Below are positions 1-12,209 of a DNA stretch of 64,000 bases, in pieces (the first letter of the stretch is position 1; each line of letters begins with the position of its first letter). Under the pieces are notes generated by a model. The model was not told where the DNA came from and did no database searches. It saw only the letters and a program-made list of their open reading frames with translations. The position numbers and the translations under genes are program-made. This DNA comes from Owenia fusiformis (taxonomy: Eukaryota; Annelida; Polychaeta; Sabellida; Oweniidae): the NCBI GenBank assembly GCA_903813345.2, contig CAIIXF020000002.1, positions 28,839,223 to 28,903,222 of the forward strand, given 5' to 3'.

Positions 1-1746
1 AACTCAAATGCCTTGAAGATTTGGTTTGTTGGTTTCAGTAGGGATACATCACAGGACTTTGTTTGGATTTGTGTGAGATGTCATATTCTTTCTCACATCT
101 TTGCAGGGTAAGGTCAAATATCAAATCTGATTTTCTTTGGAGAAATGATTTTTTGATTGATCAATGTATCAATGGCATGGTCTCTGTTGTAACCAGTAAG
201 CCTGTACCAAATCTTCAAGGGATTCGAGCTTCCATTGAGCTTTGTCATTTCTCTGAAAATGTTCATGCCCTGAAAGTACACAATGTAGAATATTGGAAGA
301 GCAATGAGAAACACTTAAGGTAATTCTGTATGTTCAGAAATTTTAAGTGGAGTCCAATGTTATTTCTGGAACTCATTCCATACTTGGTCAGCTCTTTCAA
401 TTTTACACTGAGTTCAAATATGTATTTAGATTATTAGTTGATGGTTAGTAATTTTCTATAATGTACTATGTGCTATGTTTATACACTGTTTGTGCATCTG
501 AATGGAATGAGTTATGTGTTCCTGAAAAAACACGGGGCTCCAATTAGGAAGCCATTAAAACTGAAAATAAGGAATTACCTTAAAGTACTATATAACCATC
601 TTTCACGATGTAACGTATGTAAGGCCAAACAGGATAATTAAGACAACGTGTAATACAATTTATTACAAATTGCACATCACACAACAATGATATGGTGCTC
701 TAAACGACAAAAATCAAAAGTATATGATCAAAGCAAACGTGAATTTCCCATGGGGTTCAGGTCTAAACATTTGGTACATATTAAATGTATGGGTTCCTAG
801 TATTAAGAATGTATTAATGTCCTCCTAAAATGTTTAAAAACTAAATATAAGATTAATGTTGATCTATTGAAAATAGGAGAAAATTCGCAGAAAATCACAA
901 ATTTTGGGTTGAAGCATGAATTAATTTCTCATGGGGCCAGGGTCTCAAAATTTGTTGCATATTTGGGGTATGGGTTCCACGTATTATGAAGTAATAAAGA
1001 GTCCTCCCAAAATGTTTATTATAAAAAATAGAAACATATAATACCAGGAAAATAGAGATGTATTGTATTGTATATGAAATAACCCAATTTTTCAGTCGAA
1101 GCGTGGGTTTTCCCATGGGATTTGGGTCTCAAAATTTGATGTATGGGTTCTTAAGTATTATGAAGTAATAAAGAGTCATCCAAAAATATTTATTATGAAA
1201 AGACATCTACCATTTTATACCAGGAAAATGGAGATGGCAATTTATCGAAAATAGCAAAAAATCATGAAATTACCGAATTTTCAGTCGAAGCGTGGGTAAA
1301 TTTCCCATGTGATTTGGGTCTTAAAATTTGGTGTGCAGGTGTTTTAGGTCATGGACAACAGTAAGTGAAATGAGGAAGATGATCTGAAACAAAGTTGGTT
1401 TTTCGCCATATTTTGGACCACCCTAACCAACAGGTGGTAAGAGGTTGTCGTAAGAATGCCTTGTTTATTATATAAAACCTCAGTTATCTGGCCCATATCC
1501 AGGGGGAGCGGGGGAGCAGTCACTCCCCCCCCCCCCGGCCAGAAATGTTATCAAAATCATGCAGTTTTTCACCATTCTGAGCACTTTTTGCTTGATTTTT
1601 TAGCCAAATCTGTCATAAAGGTTCCCCCCTTCGGCAAAAGGTCCCCTTTAGTAAAACCACTCCCATCTTGGTAAAAGCTGGCCATGGGCCTGGTTCGAAG
1701 ATCTATTGCAAACATCTATGTACGTATACTGCTTTTATCATTTCAG
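1..1746. repeat. Intronic/upstream sequence with a 184-192 bp tandem repeat and a G/C-run element
   Basis: Probably an intron of the ATP7 gene, since the first visible exon starts with an acceptor at 1741-1746. No coding exon was recognised; the 86-codon open stretch at 63-323 has no family resemblance. Bases about 740-1340 hold three to four diverged copies of a unit marked by CCCATGGG..T..GGTCT.AAA.TTT (at about 747, 928, 1112 and 1304). Bases about 1485-1690 match the GGCCC/GGGCC-bordered element family seen near 27.6 and 31.1 kb, including a long C run. Confidence 0.6.
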
Positions 1747-4700
1747 CCTGAAATTGGTCCATCTAAAGATGAGGTGATATTTGAGCATGCATTCAAGTTT
1801 GCAATAACTGTACTCTGCATCGCCTGTCCCTGTGCCCTGGGGCTAGCTACCCCCACTGCCGTCATGGTAGGCACAGGGGTAGGGGCCACTAATGGGATAT
1901 TGATCAAGGGAGGAGAGCCCCTGGAAACAGCACATAAGGTATGCTCCCATCATATTTCATATGTTTAGTATGCATGTTTCGATGTAAGGATCCGTCATCC
2001 CAAGTATATAAAAAGTGCCCCAAAAGCATTCATAACCATTATGACACAAGATGGTACTTAGTAAGAAGTTAATTATGGCATAATGTTCAGGTGCGTCCTA
2101 AGTGTTAGTGAGGTCATCGGGATGTGTAAAGGTCCAGTCAGTGCATATCTGAAAATCAAAGTTCGCGTGTGTAAAATCATCATTTTTAAGACCTTAAATG
2201 TGAAAGAATGATACAGAATGTTGTTAAGAACAATTTGACATAAACATTTGACTATGGAAAGTAGGTCAAACTTTCAAATTTCACAATTTTTTCTTTTGTT
2301 CCATTGACTTCCATGGGGATATCAACATATCGATATATTGACACAAATTCAAACATTGAATTTATACCTAATTTATAGTGACACTTGGGGTGACAGATAC
2401 TTTGTATGTAGATGGTTATCTCATAATGCATTGTAACTTATGGCAATGTATGGATTCAAATATGTATTGATTCATCAATTTTTTGTTGTGTCTATTTACA
2501 TACTTGGAATAATTTAATGAATTTCTATCACCTTTATTGGGTATTTGATGCGCTTTTTAGTTTAGATATTAGTACCTAAGAATATGCATTTAAAGTACCT
2601 ATAGTAAAAAAAATTCTCACATTTCTAGCTATTCGAAAATTGAATTATGCTAATGGAAGAAAAACACATTCAAGAATTCAATATTACAAGTTTTATAAAA
2701 TTGAAATCTTTCTAAACTGTATTTTGACACAACAATTATACTCCAGGTTAACAGCATTATATTTGACAAGACTGGCACAGTGACGCATGGTGTACCAAAG
2801 GTTGCACGAATTGCAGTGTTTGTTGAGGAGAGCGTCTGTACGTTGCAGCGTCTACTTGCCATTGCTGGCACTGCTGAGGGAAGCAGTGAGCATCCTATAG
2901 CAGTAGCTATCGTATCCTATGTAAAAAAGGTAACTTATTTATTTTATACTTAAAATGTTGTAGGCTATTATGTTGCCCATTGCATCTCAGTAGTGTTCCT
3001 TTTAAAAGTCAGTTTGGAGAGTTCCTTTTATCTCATTTCAGAAATAACGAACCTGTAATGATAAATTCTTCAAAGTATCTTATTTTCATTAATGCAACAT
3101 AAGCCATGTGAATATTATTGTACTTATTTCCTTTAGCGGAAGTACTGCTTATCTCATTTCAGCATCTTAACACAGATGCCCTGGGGAAGGTGACGGACTT
3201 CCAGGCTGTGCCTGGATGTGGGCTCAAATGTAAAGTCAGCCATCTTGACCTTATGCTGAATTCCAACCAATCAGATTCAAATCGTCGGAACAGTGCAACG
3301 AGTTTCCAGGTCCAGATAGATGGAGTTACTACTGACGTTGTGAATGAATCATCCGTTCAGGAAATTACAGGTAAAAAATGATAGTTTACTTATATCAAAG
3401 CTTTTAATAACAATCTCAACAGAATGGCTTTTAGTAGGGGAGCCAGGGCACCTAAAGGATCATATGACTTAACGTATAAGAATTCAAAAATCATATACCA
3501 AATTAAAGCTTAGTATGTCAAGCTCTTCACTTCAACCTTTTTAAGTCTTAGTAATAGGATTGGAATTTCCATGGTAACCAAAAACAACAACATTTAAGAT
3601 AGTTGTTTGGTTGTGCCTATTCTCATAGAGATCTCTGCTATTTTCAGTATTCAATAATCAATATTTTGAATAGTTACAGTACATCCTTATTTACTCACTG
3701 CTTTTCTTGTGCCATTCTTTCTCACATGGATGCGGAATTAAAGACCTGCTTAATATTTTGTTCTGCAAGTAATATATAGTATGGCCCGTGGCTTCAAGAT
3801 AAGTTTTTGTCTAAGCTGAGACTTTATATTAGACTCCAAATTTCCAGACATTATTGACATAACTAGTATACTAGTATATGATAATGGATTTGCAATAGCA
3901 CATCAGGGAAGAACTTTGAATCAGCTTACCTACTCAGAATTGTACTGATCTTTCATACAGTTAAATTTTTCTTCAGATCTGCAGTCCTCCTCAGGGGTCA
4001 GCAATGATGTGGCCCATGACGTGTTAATCGGGAACCGTGAGTGGATGGGTCGCAATGGGCTTTTCATTACTCCAGAGGTTGATGAGAAGATGGCTGAGCA
4101 AGAGTCACTTGGACAGACAGCTGTCTTGTGTGCTATAGATGGTAGGTTCTATTATAGTTCACATATTACATTTTGATAAAATTGGGTAGAATTCAATATA
4201 AGCCAGAGTGGTTTAAACTTTATATAGGGCCTTTATAAGTTCTCTTAATTTTTATTTTAATGCATTTTCCTGAGCACTGGCATTTCCATGGGTTTCCTTT
4301 GGCATTGATTTCAAATGGATATTCTTTGCCTCAGCCACATTTAATATGATTTATTTTTGCCTCTCTCTATCTTGAAGATTTCTGGTAACCTTGACCTTGT
4401 GTAACATGATTTTCATGACAACAAATCATGTTCTAGGTGTGTTGATAGCCATGCTGGCTGTGGCAGACACTGTGAAGCCTGAGGCTCATCTAGCAATACA
4501 CACTCTGAATCAGATGGGACTAAATGTTGTTCTGCTCACTGGAGATAACAGGAAAACTGCTGCAGCAATTGCCAAACAGGTAAGATATCTGCAGCCATTA
4601 CCAAACAGGTAAACTATCTGCAGCCATTACCAAACAGGTAAACTATCTGCAGCCTTTACCAAAGAGGTAAAATATCCCCCATCATGAGTACATATCTTCT

Positions 4701-6512
4701 GCTGCTTCACTTGACTCGTGTTACAAGCAAGCTGGTGAAAAATTCTTTGATAGCGATACTCAAACATCATGAGCAAAACAAATGTATACTTAAGTACCAT
4801 CACTACAGTACAGTAAAATCTGTAAAACGGAACAATGACCAATTATTTGGCTTAAAATCAAATATACCTCTGTAAGTGGAACACAACCCAAAGAGGTACC
4901 AAAAGTGTTCTGCTTACTCATGCTACTCAAGTTTTACTGTACTATGACTAATTGTACATTTTATAAATACTGAAATTTTCTTCTAGGTGGGAATCAGGAA
5001 TGTTTTTGCTGAAGTTCTACCCTCACACAAAGTTGCCAAAGTGAGACAATTACAGGACCAAGGGCACGTGGTAGCTATGGTAGGGGACGGGGTAAATGAC
5101 TCCCCTGCTCTGGCCCAGGCAGATATAGGTGTTGCTATAGGAACTGGAACTGATGTAGCTGTTGAAGCAGCAGATATCGTCCTCATTAGGGTTTGTTATT
5201 ATATTATGCATAGAATATTGGGTGTCCCAAAAAAGTAAACCTCTTTTTGAAAAGTATTTTCTCAGCAATAGATAAGATTTTAGTGTCCATGAATCCATAT
5301 ATTTTCTGTACCCTTTACTTGTAAGGATTTATAGTCTCTAATGAACCAAACTTCTCTTTATAGAATGATTTACTTGACGTTGTGGCTGCCATGTGCCTCT
5401 CTAAGGTCACAGTACGAAGGATTCGCATCAATTTCTTTGCTGCTACAATATACAACCTCGTTGGAATACCTATAGCTGCAGGTGAGCATTCAGGGGCGTA
5501 GACAGGATAGAAAATTTGAGTGTTAATAATAATACAAAAAAATGTTAATTAAAATTCCAAAATGTTTTAAATTCCAGCAATTTGAATTTTAAAAAATAAA
5601 TAAATAAACTAAAATTTCATTGAATTAATTTGAATTCCAATTTTTTTTAAATTAAAAAAAATTGGGTGTAAATAGGAGACAGAATTAGGCTAAGGGAAGT
5701 GTACATATCATTAATTTTGTACTTCATTACCCTAGTTTAACTTGGAAAAATCAGAGTTAAATATAGATCTCTAATCTCTATCTCTTTGTGAGGAGATCGC
5801 CCATGGTTTTAAGGCATTACATTCTTCATTTTTCCTTAAGACTATTGATTATTTCTATTGACTATTTGGTATTATTGGTATGAAAATGTCACTTATTTAG
5901 AGGTCTATTTTTCAGGTGTTTTGCTGCCTATAGGACTAGCCTTGCAACCATGGATGGCGTCTGCTGCCATGGCACTCTCCAGTGTCTCTGTTGTCTGTTC
6001 CTCTCTTCTCTTAAAACTGTAAGTATCCCATAATGCATTGTAGATAGCAGACGATGCCTCACATCTCATTCAGAACAAGTAGACAGAATCTCACAATTCA
6101 TTGTAGCCTGAAAGGATATCTCATGGTAATTTACAAAATGCCAACAAAATTCTCGCATGCTTTTTTGTTCGATTTTTTAAAAAATGATGTTGCTCAATTT
6201 ACAATAACCTTTATGAAAAATTTTAGATGGAAGAAGCCTTGCAAGGAAAACCTGATGAAAGGTTCCTACTTTGAGGCATATCGAGCTGACCAGGCGGGTG
6301 AAAACAGCCACTTAATTCAAGTCCACCGAGGCATCGAAGAGGAAATCCTCGACTTAAAGGGATCACAAAAAGGCAGTATGAAGGGGAGCCTAAAAGGCAG
6401 TATTCTGGCCAAGTTAAGCAATAGTCTCAAAGGGGAATTTAAGCCAAAATCAACGGATCAGAAATCATTACTGGAGTTGGATGATATGGCTGAAGATCAG
6501 TCGAAATTGTAA
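1747..6512 (+). CDS. ATP7: Copper-transporting P1B-type ATPase (ATP7A/ATP7B-like), 3' half, nine exons
   Basis: ATP-driven Cu(I) pump of Golgi and vesicle membranes. Exons I assign: 1747-1938, 2747-2929, 3163-3370, 3977-4141, 4437-4579, 4987-5190, 5364-5481, 5916-6018 and 6227-6512 (stop). All have AG/GT borders and consistent phases, giving 533 in-frame residues. Visible motifs in order are the membrane copper site CPC (visible residues 27-29), the phosphorylation site DKTGT (Asp at 71), the nucleotide-binding SEHP, then [16 protein letters not shown] and the last two membrane helices (exons 7-8). Similarity to vertebrate ATP7B as I remember it is high throughout. The N-terminal metal-binding domains and first helices must lie upstream of the window. 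The tail (exon 9) carries a KGS-rich repeat (about visible residues 482-495) and a Leu-Leu pair near the end that could be a sorting signal. The fifth exon is followed by duplicated donor sites. ATP7A versus ATP7B cannot be decided. Confidence 0.95.
4560..4675 (+). repeat. 29-bp tandem repeat of an exon 3' end plus splice donor (4 copies)
   Basis: Copies start at 4560, 4589, 4618 and 4647. The first is the end of the fifth visible ATP7 exon (CTGCAGCAATTGCC, AAACAG) with its donor GTAAGA. The next three lie in the intron and keep AAACAG or AAAGAG followed by GTAAAC or GTAAAA. Use of any later donor would add a multiple of 29 bases; for the first that shifts the frame. Confidence 0.9.
4804..4942. 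repeat. MITE-like element with ACAGTAAAA/TTTTACTGT ends
   Basis: Left end ACAGTAAAATCTGTAAAACGGAAC and right end CAAGTTTTACTGTACT are inverted copies. Inside is AAGTGGAACAC...AGAGGTACCAAAAG. A close relative lies at 63768-63852, and the ends also match elements at 37865-38050 and 57010-57192. Confidence 0.6.
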
Positions 6513-6605
6513 GACCTTTTTTCCTGGGACTTTATAGTCTGGGATCATATGGACTGGTTTTTGTATACTTAAGTAGCTTGGGCTTCTTTTGATGTATGGT
6601 AGATA

Positions 6606-6857
6606 AGGGTAATCCATCGAACTTCAACCCTTGGGTTTACTTCGTTATGAGGCTGTTTTGACATTGGCTTATATTTTCAATTCATGCAGTCTGCCATGTT
6701 TGTATTTGAAAATTTTAAAGATAAATCAAAATTCCTAATGGGCGAGATCTTAATCCAAGATGGCTAACCACAGAAATGTGAATTATAGGCCATGGTCGAA
6801 GTCGCCCCTGTGACGAAGTAAACCCCATAATTCGAAGTTTGATGGATAACCCCTAGG
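6606..6857. repeat. Inverted-repeat (MITE-like) element
   Basis: The left arm (GGTAATCCATCGAACTTC...GGGTTTACTTCGT) and the right arm (ACGAAGTAAACCC...GAAGTTTGATGGATAAC) are imperfect reverse complements of about 45 bases around a 160-base centre. No ORF. Confidence 0.65.
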
Positions 6858-7155
6858 ATGCAGAGGGGCAATTGTAAATCACAAGATTTAAAAGTATATT
6901 GATCATAAACATTCCGCTTTTAGCTCCAATTATTTTGCTATTTTCCTGACTAAATAAATTAAAAAATAAAATATTTGCCACATTACAGTTGAAATTGAAA
7001 ACATACATCTTGCGATTTACTTGGCCCAATTTGTACTTGCATTTATAGCTTCATCATATAATACTGTACTCCCATATTAAATAAGTTCCTACTCTGTTGA
7101 TAATCTGATTCTATATATACATTTGTGTAGATGTAGTTGTATATATTTGTGATTA

Positions 7156-7440
7156 TGCACCATTCATAGGTTTGTTTGAGACCCCCAATGTGGGGTGGGT
7201 CACCAATTTGACATGCAGTATCGTCCCAGGGGGGTTGGATTTTGGCATAGTTCTTTGCCCCATAGTAGTAGGAACTTTTGAAATGCATATTTCCACTAAT
7301 ACGAATTCTGGCCAGCTCCCAGGGTAGGAAAATTGACTCACAATGTTACTCCCAGGGTGGGGAACACCCCATATATTATTTTGCAAAAATCCCCACCACT
7401 TCCCACATAGGTGGGTCTCACACAAACTTTGAATGGTGCA
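7156..7440. mobile_element. MITE with 3-bp TTA target duplication (PIF/Harbinger-like)
   Basis: The ends TGCACCATTCATAGG and its near reverse complement (CTTTGAATGGTGCA) bound 285 bases. The element is flanked on both sides by TTA (7153-7155 and 7441-7443). Three-base T(A/T)A duplications are typical of PIF/Harbinger elements. The interior has no transposase, so it is non-autonomous. Confidence 0.75.
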
Positions 7441-8063
7441 TTAGTTGACTACAAAAGAACAACAAAAAACTCGCAGTATCTGTTTACATGTCACCTTAAG
7501 AACAGCCTGAAGAGCTACTCTTAGAAATATTTGATGTTTTGGAATGTTCAAGAGCGTAGCCATTCGTTTTCAAATCATGAGAGCATGTTCTAGCGTTGTA
7601 TTTGGAGGTGTGTACTGTGTAATAGCTTCTTATTCTAGATTTTTGTACTCATATTTTGAAGGGCTGCTGCATATACTAGGATGTGATTTTGATATATATT
7701 GTATATTGAAAATGTAAAACTAGTTATGCATATTAGTATTATGTAAGTTTTTTGCAATATTTACTTGGAGATCATACTTAACTTAGCGTAATAACTGGGT
7801 TTTATCTGCTCAATGTGCCCTACCAATTTGAAGAAAATTGTTTATTCTTGGAGAATTGTACATTCCAATTGAAAGAAGAAAGTCGGTATGTTATGGTTGG
7901 TCTTCAGATGACATTTTACTATGATGAATAACTATGTCAATTAAGATGTCAACCATCTTATGGTTAACCCCTCCCTGCCCCCAGATAATGGCAAATTGAA
8001 AATGTTGATTTGCCATTCTCTTGAATTTCAACTGAAAGTCTACTTTTTGGGGCTAGTGATATT

Positions 8064-8496
8064 GAACAAATATTTCACTCTATTGAGGTGAATACCTGTA
8101 CATCTTTCACAAGTGATATTCCACGAAGCCCGAAGGGCAAGTGGAATATCACCTTGTGGAAGTGCTACAGGTATTCACCGAAAATAGAGTGAAATATTTG
8201 TTTTATTATATCACTGTCTAGCTAAACATCCCTAATATTATTAAGTCATAGGTTAACATTGAAATACATTGAATCTACTCGGTTCGTCTGCCATTTTGAC
8301 TTAAACTGAACTAAATTATTTACACTGAACGAAAACAAATTCTTTGAAAATTCCCGGGAGCGTGGGATATCGCTAGATATCTCACGGTTGTCTTATCTGA
8401 TTAGCATTGCCATTGAATATCGCCAGATATCCCACGACATGTGACCCGGTTTTGACCAATCATACTGTCGCTAGCTAGATAGTGATATAATAAAAT
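8064..8496. repeat. Large hairpin within an inverted-repeat element
   Basis: Bases 8064-8133 and 8134-8203 form near-perfect arms (AAATATTTCACTCTAT..., GTGATATTCCAC) around a GCCCGAAGGGC loop. A second inversion, TTATATCACTGTCTAGCTA (about 8207-8225) against TAGCTAGATAGTGATATAA (about 8473-8491), bounds the right half. Confidence 0.7.
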
Positions 8497-9130
8497 AGTG
8501 CATTGTTTACCCATAACTGTTGACAATTGAAGATCATTCTTTGTCATGTTGTTATTTTGCCAAATGCTTAACAGAAAGGAAAATGGTGGAAAATGGTTGA
8601 GTCAGCAATTATTATTAAATTAGTACTAGCTTTAGCCTCATCAAAACTGATGTGATGTATATAACACCCGACCCCTCCCCCTATCTATTTTGGTTTTGAT
8701 AAATATCTATAATCGGTGTACTGTGACCTTATCCCCCTCCCTATCCTTGTTGTTTTTGGTAAATATGTAATCCCCAATCAAAATATGGCAATAAGCTGTT
8801 GATGTAAGACGTTTTAAGCATTGTTATAGCTGGGGGAATCTGTATGGATGGCTATTCTAAGTCCCTTTTACCTTTTATTTACCTTATTTTAGTTTTGCCC
8901 TCTTCTCCCTATTTATTTATGTTTGTTCTGATAAGTAAAACCCCACCAGAATTTAACAATAATATTTTACCATTTTAATCTATTATAAGCAATATGGATG
9001 TTATATGTCTTTTATTGATTGCTCAATAGTTTTTGTAACAATGTTGTTGCATTTGTAGTTGCAATGAATTGGATTGGATTGAGAAATGCATGATTTTTGT
9101 AGATTTGTTGTATTTCTGTTCTGTGTTGTA

Positions 9131-9429
9131 CAGGGTGACCAAAAACGTGCAACTTTCTTTTTTTTGAAATAACTTCATAATGATGAATGTTCAGTGGATC
9201 AAAAACAGGGATGATCTCATTTAGCATCAAAATCACTTTTAATGGAAAGGCATATTTCTTTGTCTTGGCATACCCTAGCAACAAATTCATTGATATTGTA
9301 TTAGTGAAACTTTCCAATCTACCCTTCTAAGACGGGTATAGATAAAGTGAAGTTCACTTGTGCAAAATTTCATATAGTTCTCAAAGTTACAAACATTTAT
9401 TACATAGGTTGCATTTTTGGGTCACCCTG
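9131..9429. mobile_element. Tc1/mariner-type MITE with TA target duplication
   Basis: The ends CAGGGTGACCAAAAACGTGC and GCATTTTTGGGTCACCCTG are inverted repeats of about 25 bases. TA lies on both outer sides (9129-9130 and 9430-9431). The TA duplication and CAGGGTGWCCCAAAA terminus are typical of mariner-derived non-autonomous elements. A one-sided relative (TATTGGGTGTCCCAAAAAAG) occurs in the ATP7 intron at about 5216. Confidence 0.8.
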
Positions 9430-9599
9430 TAGAAGCCAAAAATTGTAAAATTATATTCATGAAAAATATTGTTTGAGTTCTCGTAAAGAGATAAGTGCTA
9501 CAAGCTTTAAAGAAAACTGTTGTTGACTCAAATATTAAGTGCACTTTCACAATAGTTTAATGATTAAGTTAACACATCATCTCCTACATCTCAGACTAT

Positions 9600-10340
9600 C
9601 TATTTATTATACTTGTTCCGGGGGGTTGGGGGGGGGGGGGGGGCATTGACAGAGAATATTTGTAAAGTTAAGAATTCCTTAATCCATTGTTCTTATTATG
9701 ACATCATTATATCCATGCGTACAACAATTGGTTTAGGAATTCTTAACTTTATGAAATCTCTCTTAATGACTTTACTAATTAATAACTTTCCTGATGAATA
9801 GGATGGTCATTAATAGAAACGTCATAAGAATTCCTAACATTCATTATTCTCCTTGTATGACATTATTATATCCATGCGTACAACAATTGATTCAGAAATT
9901 CTTCACTTTAAATTCTAAAATGAATAGCCAGGGGGGTCATTGACAGACATTTCATAAGTTGAGAATTCCTGACTCAATTGTTGTCTTACTATGACATCAT
10001 TATCCATGCGCACATCAATCAATTCAGGAATTCTTCATTTTAAATTCTCAAATGAAAAGAGGGGGGGGTCAGTTATAGAGATTTCATAAGTTCGGAATTC
10101 CTGACCCAATCGTTCTCTTCCTATGACATCATTATCCATGCGCACATCAATCAATTCAGGAATTCTTCATTTTAAATTCTTAAATGAAAAGAGGGGGGGG
10201 GAGGTCAGTTATAGACATTTCATAAGTTCGGAATACCTGACTCAATCGTTCTCTTCCTATGACATCATTATCCATGCGTACATCAATCAATTTAGGAATT
10301 CATAACTTGATGAGGTTTCTATAAATAAAGAGAAGAGAAT
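9600..10340. repeat. Minisatellite, ~125-bp unit, about five copies with poly-G runs
   Basis: The repeating unit contains TATGACATCATTATCCATGCG, CACATCAATCAATTCAGGAATTC, TTCATTTTAAATTCT, AAATGAAAAG and a G run of 6-18, then CATAAGTT.GGAATTCCTGA. Neighbouring copies are very similar (10020-10200) and the outer ones diverged. A single relic of the same unit seems to lie just after the GPCR gene (about 19390-19460). Confidence 0.8.
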
Positions 10341-11370
10341 TTACATCCATTGTGTTGGGAATTCTTTATGTGATATTTGACTTGCAGCTTGGAAACAGAA
10401 GATGATGCCTATGAGATGGAACAATATAAGAGACATTCAAAGACTCAGTTTTATTAAGTTTACTTGGATTAGCACTGGCGAATCTGGGGGGGGGGTCTGG
10501 GCCAAGAAAATCCTTAAGGCCCCAAAAAGTGGGCCCTTTTTGGTCATTACTGGGCCTTTTAAAGGCCTTATTTTTTAATTTCAGGGTTTTAGGGACCCAA
10601 ATTTTTTTTCTGCTGAATTTTTTTTTTCTTGAAATTTGGCCCCCCCCCCTTGTTGGTTCCTAGATCCACCTCTGATTCATAATATATATTGGGACATATT
10701 TGTACTAATGCCCTATAAGGGCGAAACATACATCCAACAATAAAAAGAAATTACAGTAAAAACTATCTTTTGGGGTATGGTGTATGCATGTTCTAAGGAA
10801 GCGTTCACATATGTTCATGTATGTTCTTTATTATGAGGGGGCATATCAACACATCCGCATATACATATCATGATTAGTTTCTTTCGTATATACCAGAGAA
10901 GCCTTACAGTGTTGCATATCAGCTTGGAGCCTCATATATTCAGGAAACTTAAATACTTGTACTTTCTTCATTTTTGTTACTGATTTATGTAGTTTCACAA
11001 GTGTAACAAATTGTATCCAAAGCATATTATTACTTAACTCGAGTCTCAAGCCCATATAGAAATGGAGAAGGTAAACTTTACTACTTAATGATACATGTAT
11101 TTCATTTGAATGAATTGGGAAACATATTGTGCAAATATATTTTACAGGGGTCTATTAAAATTTGAGGAGAGTACTGTCCTAATGATTTGATACAATTGAA
11201 ATTTAAATGGTGAAGTTTGACCAGACAGAGATAAATGTTTAAATCTCTAAAACGGCATGGCATTATTCCAGATGTGAGAAAGATACTTAATGAGATCAGA
11301 GGTTGACTAAGTGATAACTGAACTGGTTGACTAGTGTGGAAATATAAATGCTAACAGTGTCTAATGCCCG

Positions 11371-11460
11371 AGTCAGATTTGCTCCGATTCATTGTCTGGC
11401 GCCTGGCCGAGTATTTTGTTCAAACTAAGACCAATGAATCGGAGCAAATTTGACTTGGAA
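11371..11460. repeat. Short hairpin related to the element at 14.7 kb
   Basis: GTCAGATTTGCTCCGATTCATTG pairs with CAATGAATCGGAGCAAATTTGAC; the loop contains TGGCGCCTGGCCGAGTATT. The same GAATCGGAGCAAAT and GGCCGA words build the hairpin at 14762-14906. Confidence 0.65.
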
Positions 11461-12209
11461 TGAATTATTAACAGTGGCTGGATATTTAACATAAGTAGTG
11501 GTTGAATACGAAAATTGGTTATCAGTCAAAGAATATATTTTTATTTTATTGAAATCCAAATGTCATATTATGAATTTTCAGAAATGTTGTAAAACATAAA
11601 TGTTTTAATATTTTATTGCAAAGAAATATATATTTAATATATAGTTAAGACAGGTTATAAAATTGTGTTTTGTTACAATCTCAGTTGTATGTTTTAATAT
11701 AGTGCATATTGTAGAAAATGTTTAATTTAAAATTCATTTAGGAATTGATGCATAATCAAACACTTAAAATTGTGAAAGGGAGGTTGCAAACTGAAATTAA
11801 TGATTTAACACTGTTGAGAATTAGAAAGATGCCTTAGGCAAAGATAGCAATATACGTCCTAAGATAAATCTCTCTTTGCCCTTGGGCTATGCATCAATTC
11901 CCAGAGATGGTAGAGGATGAGGGGTGGGAGAAACTTGATGGTAGACTCTTGTATATCACACCTGGGGGGTCAGGCTATTATGCTACGCACCAAGAAGAAG
12001 TTACATAACTCTATCAACCTTTTACAAAACAAACTCAATAGAAATTGAAGGGAATTAATTTATTCACTATGTACATACATATAGTATAAAATAAGCAGTG
12101 AGAATGTCCAGAATCAAGATTGCCATATTATATTAATGACCAAAAGGTTCATTATGAAAAAAGCTGAATTTCCATATCCTATTCTGTTATATGCATTTAC
12201 AACATTATG

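Larger units (their letters stand above)
6513..12209. other. Intergenic spacer between the ATP7-like gene and the GT11 gene
   Basis: No coding sequence was recognised. The first part should contain the ATP7 3'UTR; an AATAAA occurs near 6953. The rest is filled with short inverted-repeat elements (6606-6857, 7156-7440, 8064-8496, 9131-9429, 11371-11460), a G-run minisatellite (9600-10340) and a G/C-rich element (about 10480-10680). The stretch 11460-12120 is plain AT-rich DNA. Confidence 0.6.

Noticed and set aside
63-323. Possible ATP7 upstream exon or separate gene
   Set aside because: Neither strand's translation resembles the expected ATP7 transmembrane region or any family I know.
9600-10340. 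CRISPR-like array
   Set aside because: The whole unit repeats without variable spacers of fixed size; it is a minisatellite in a eukaryotic genome.
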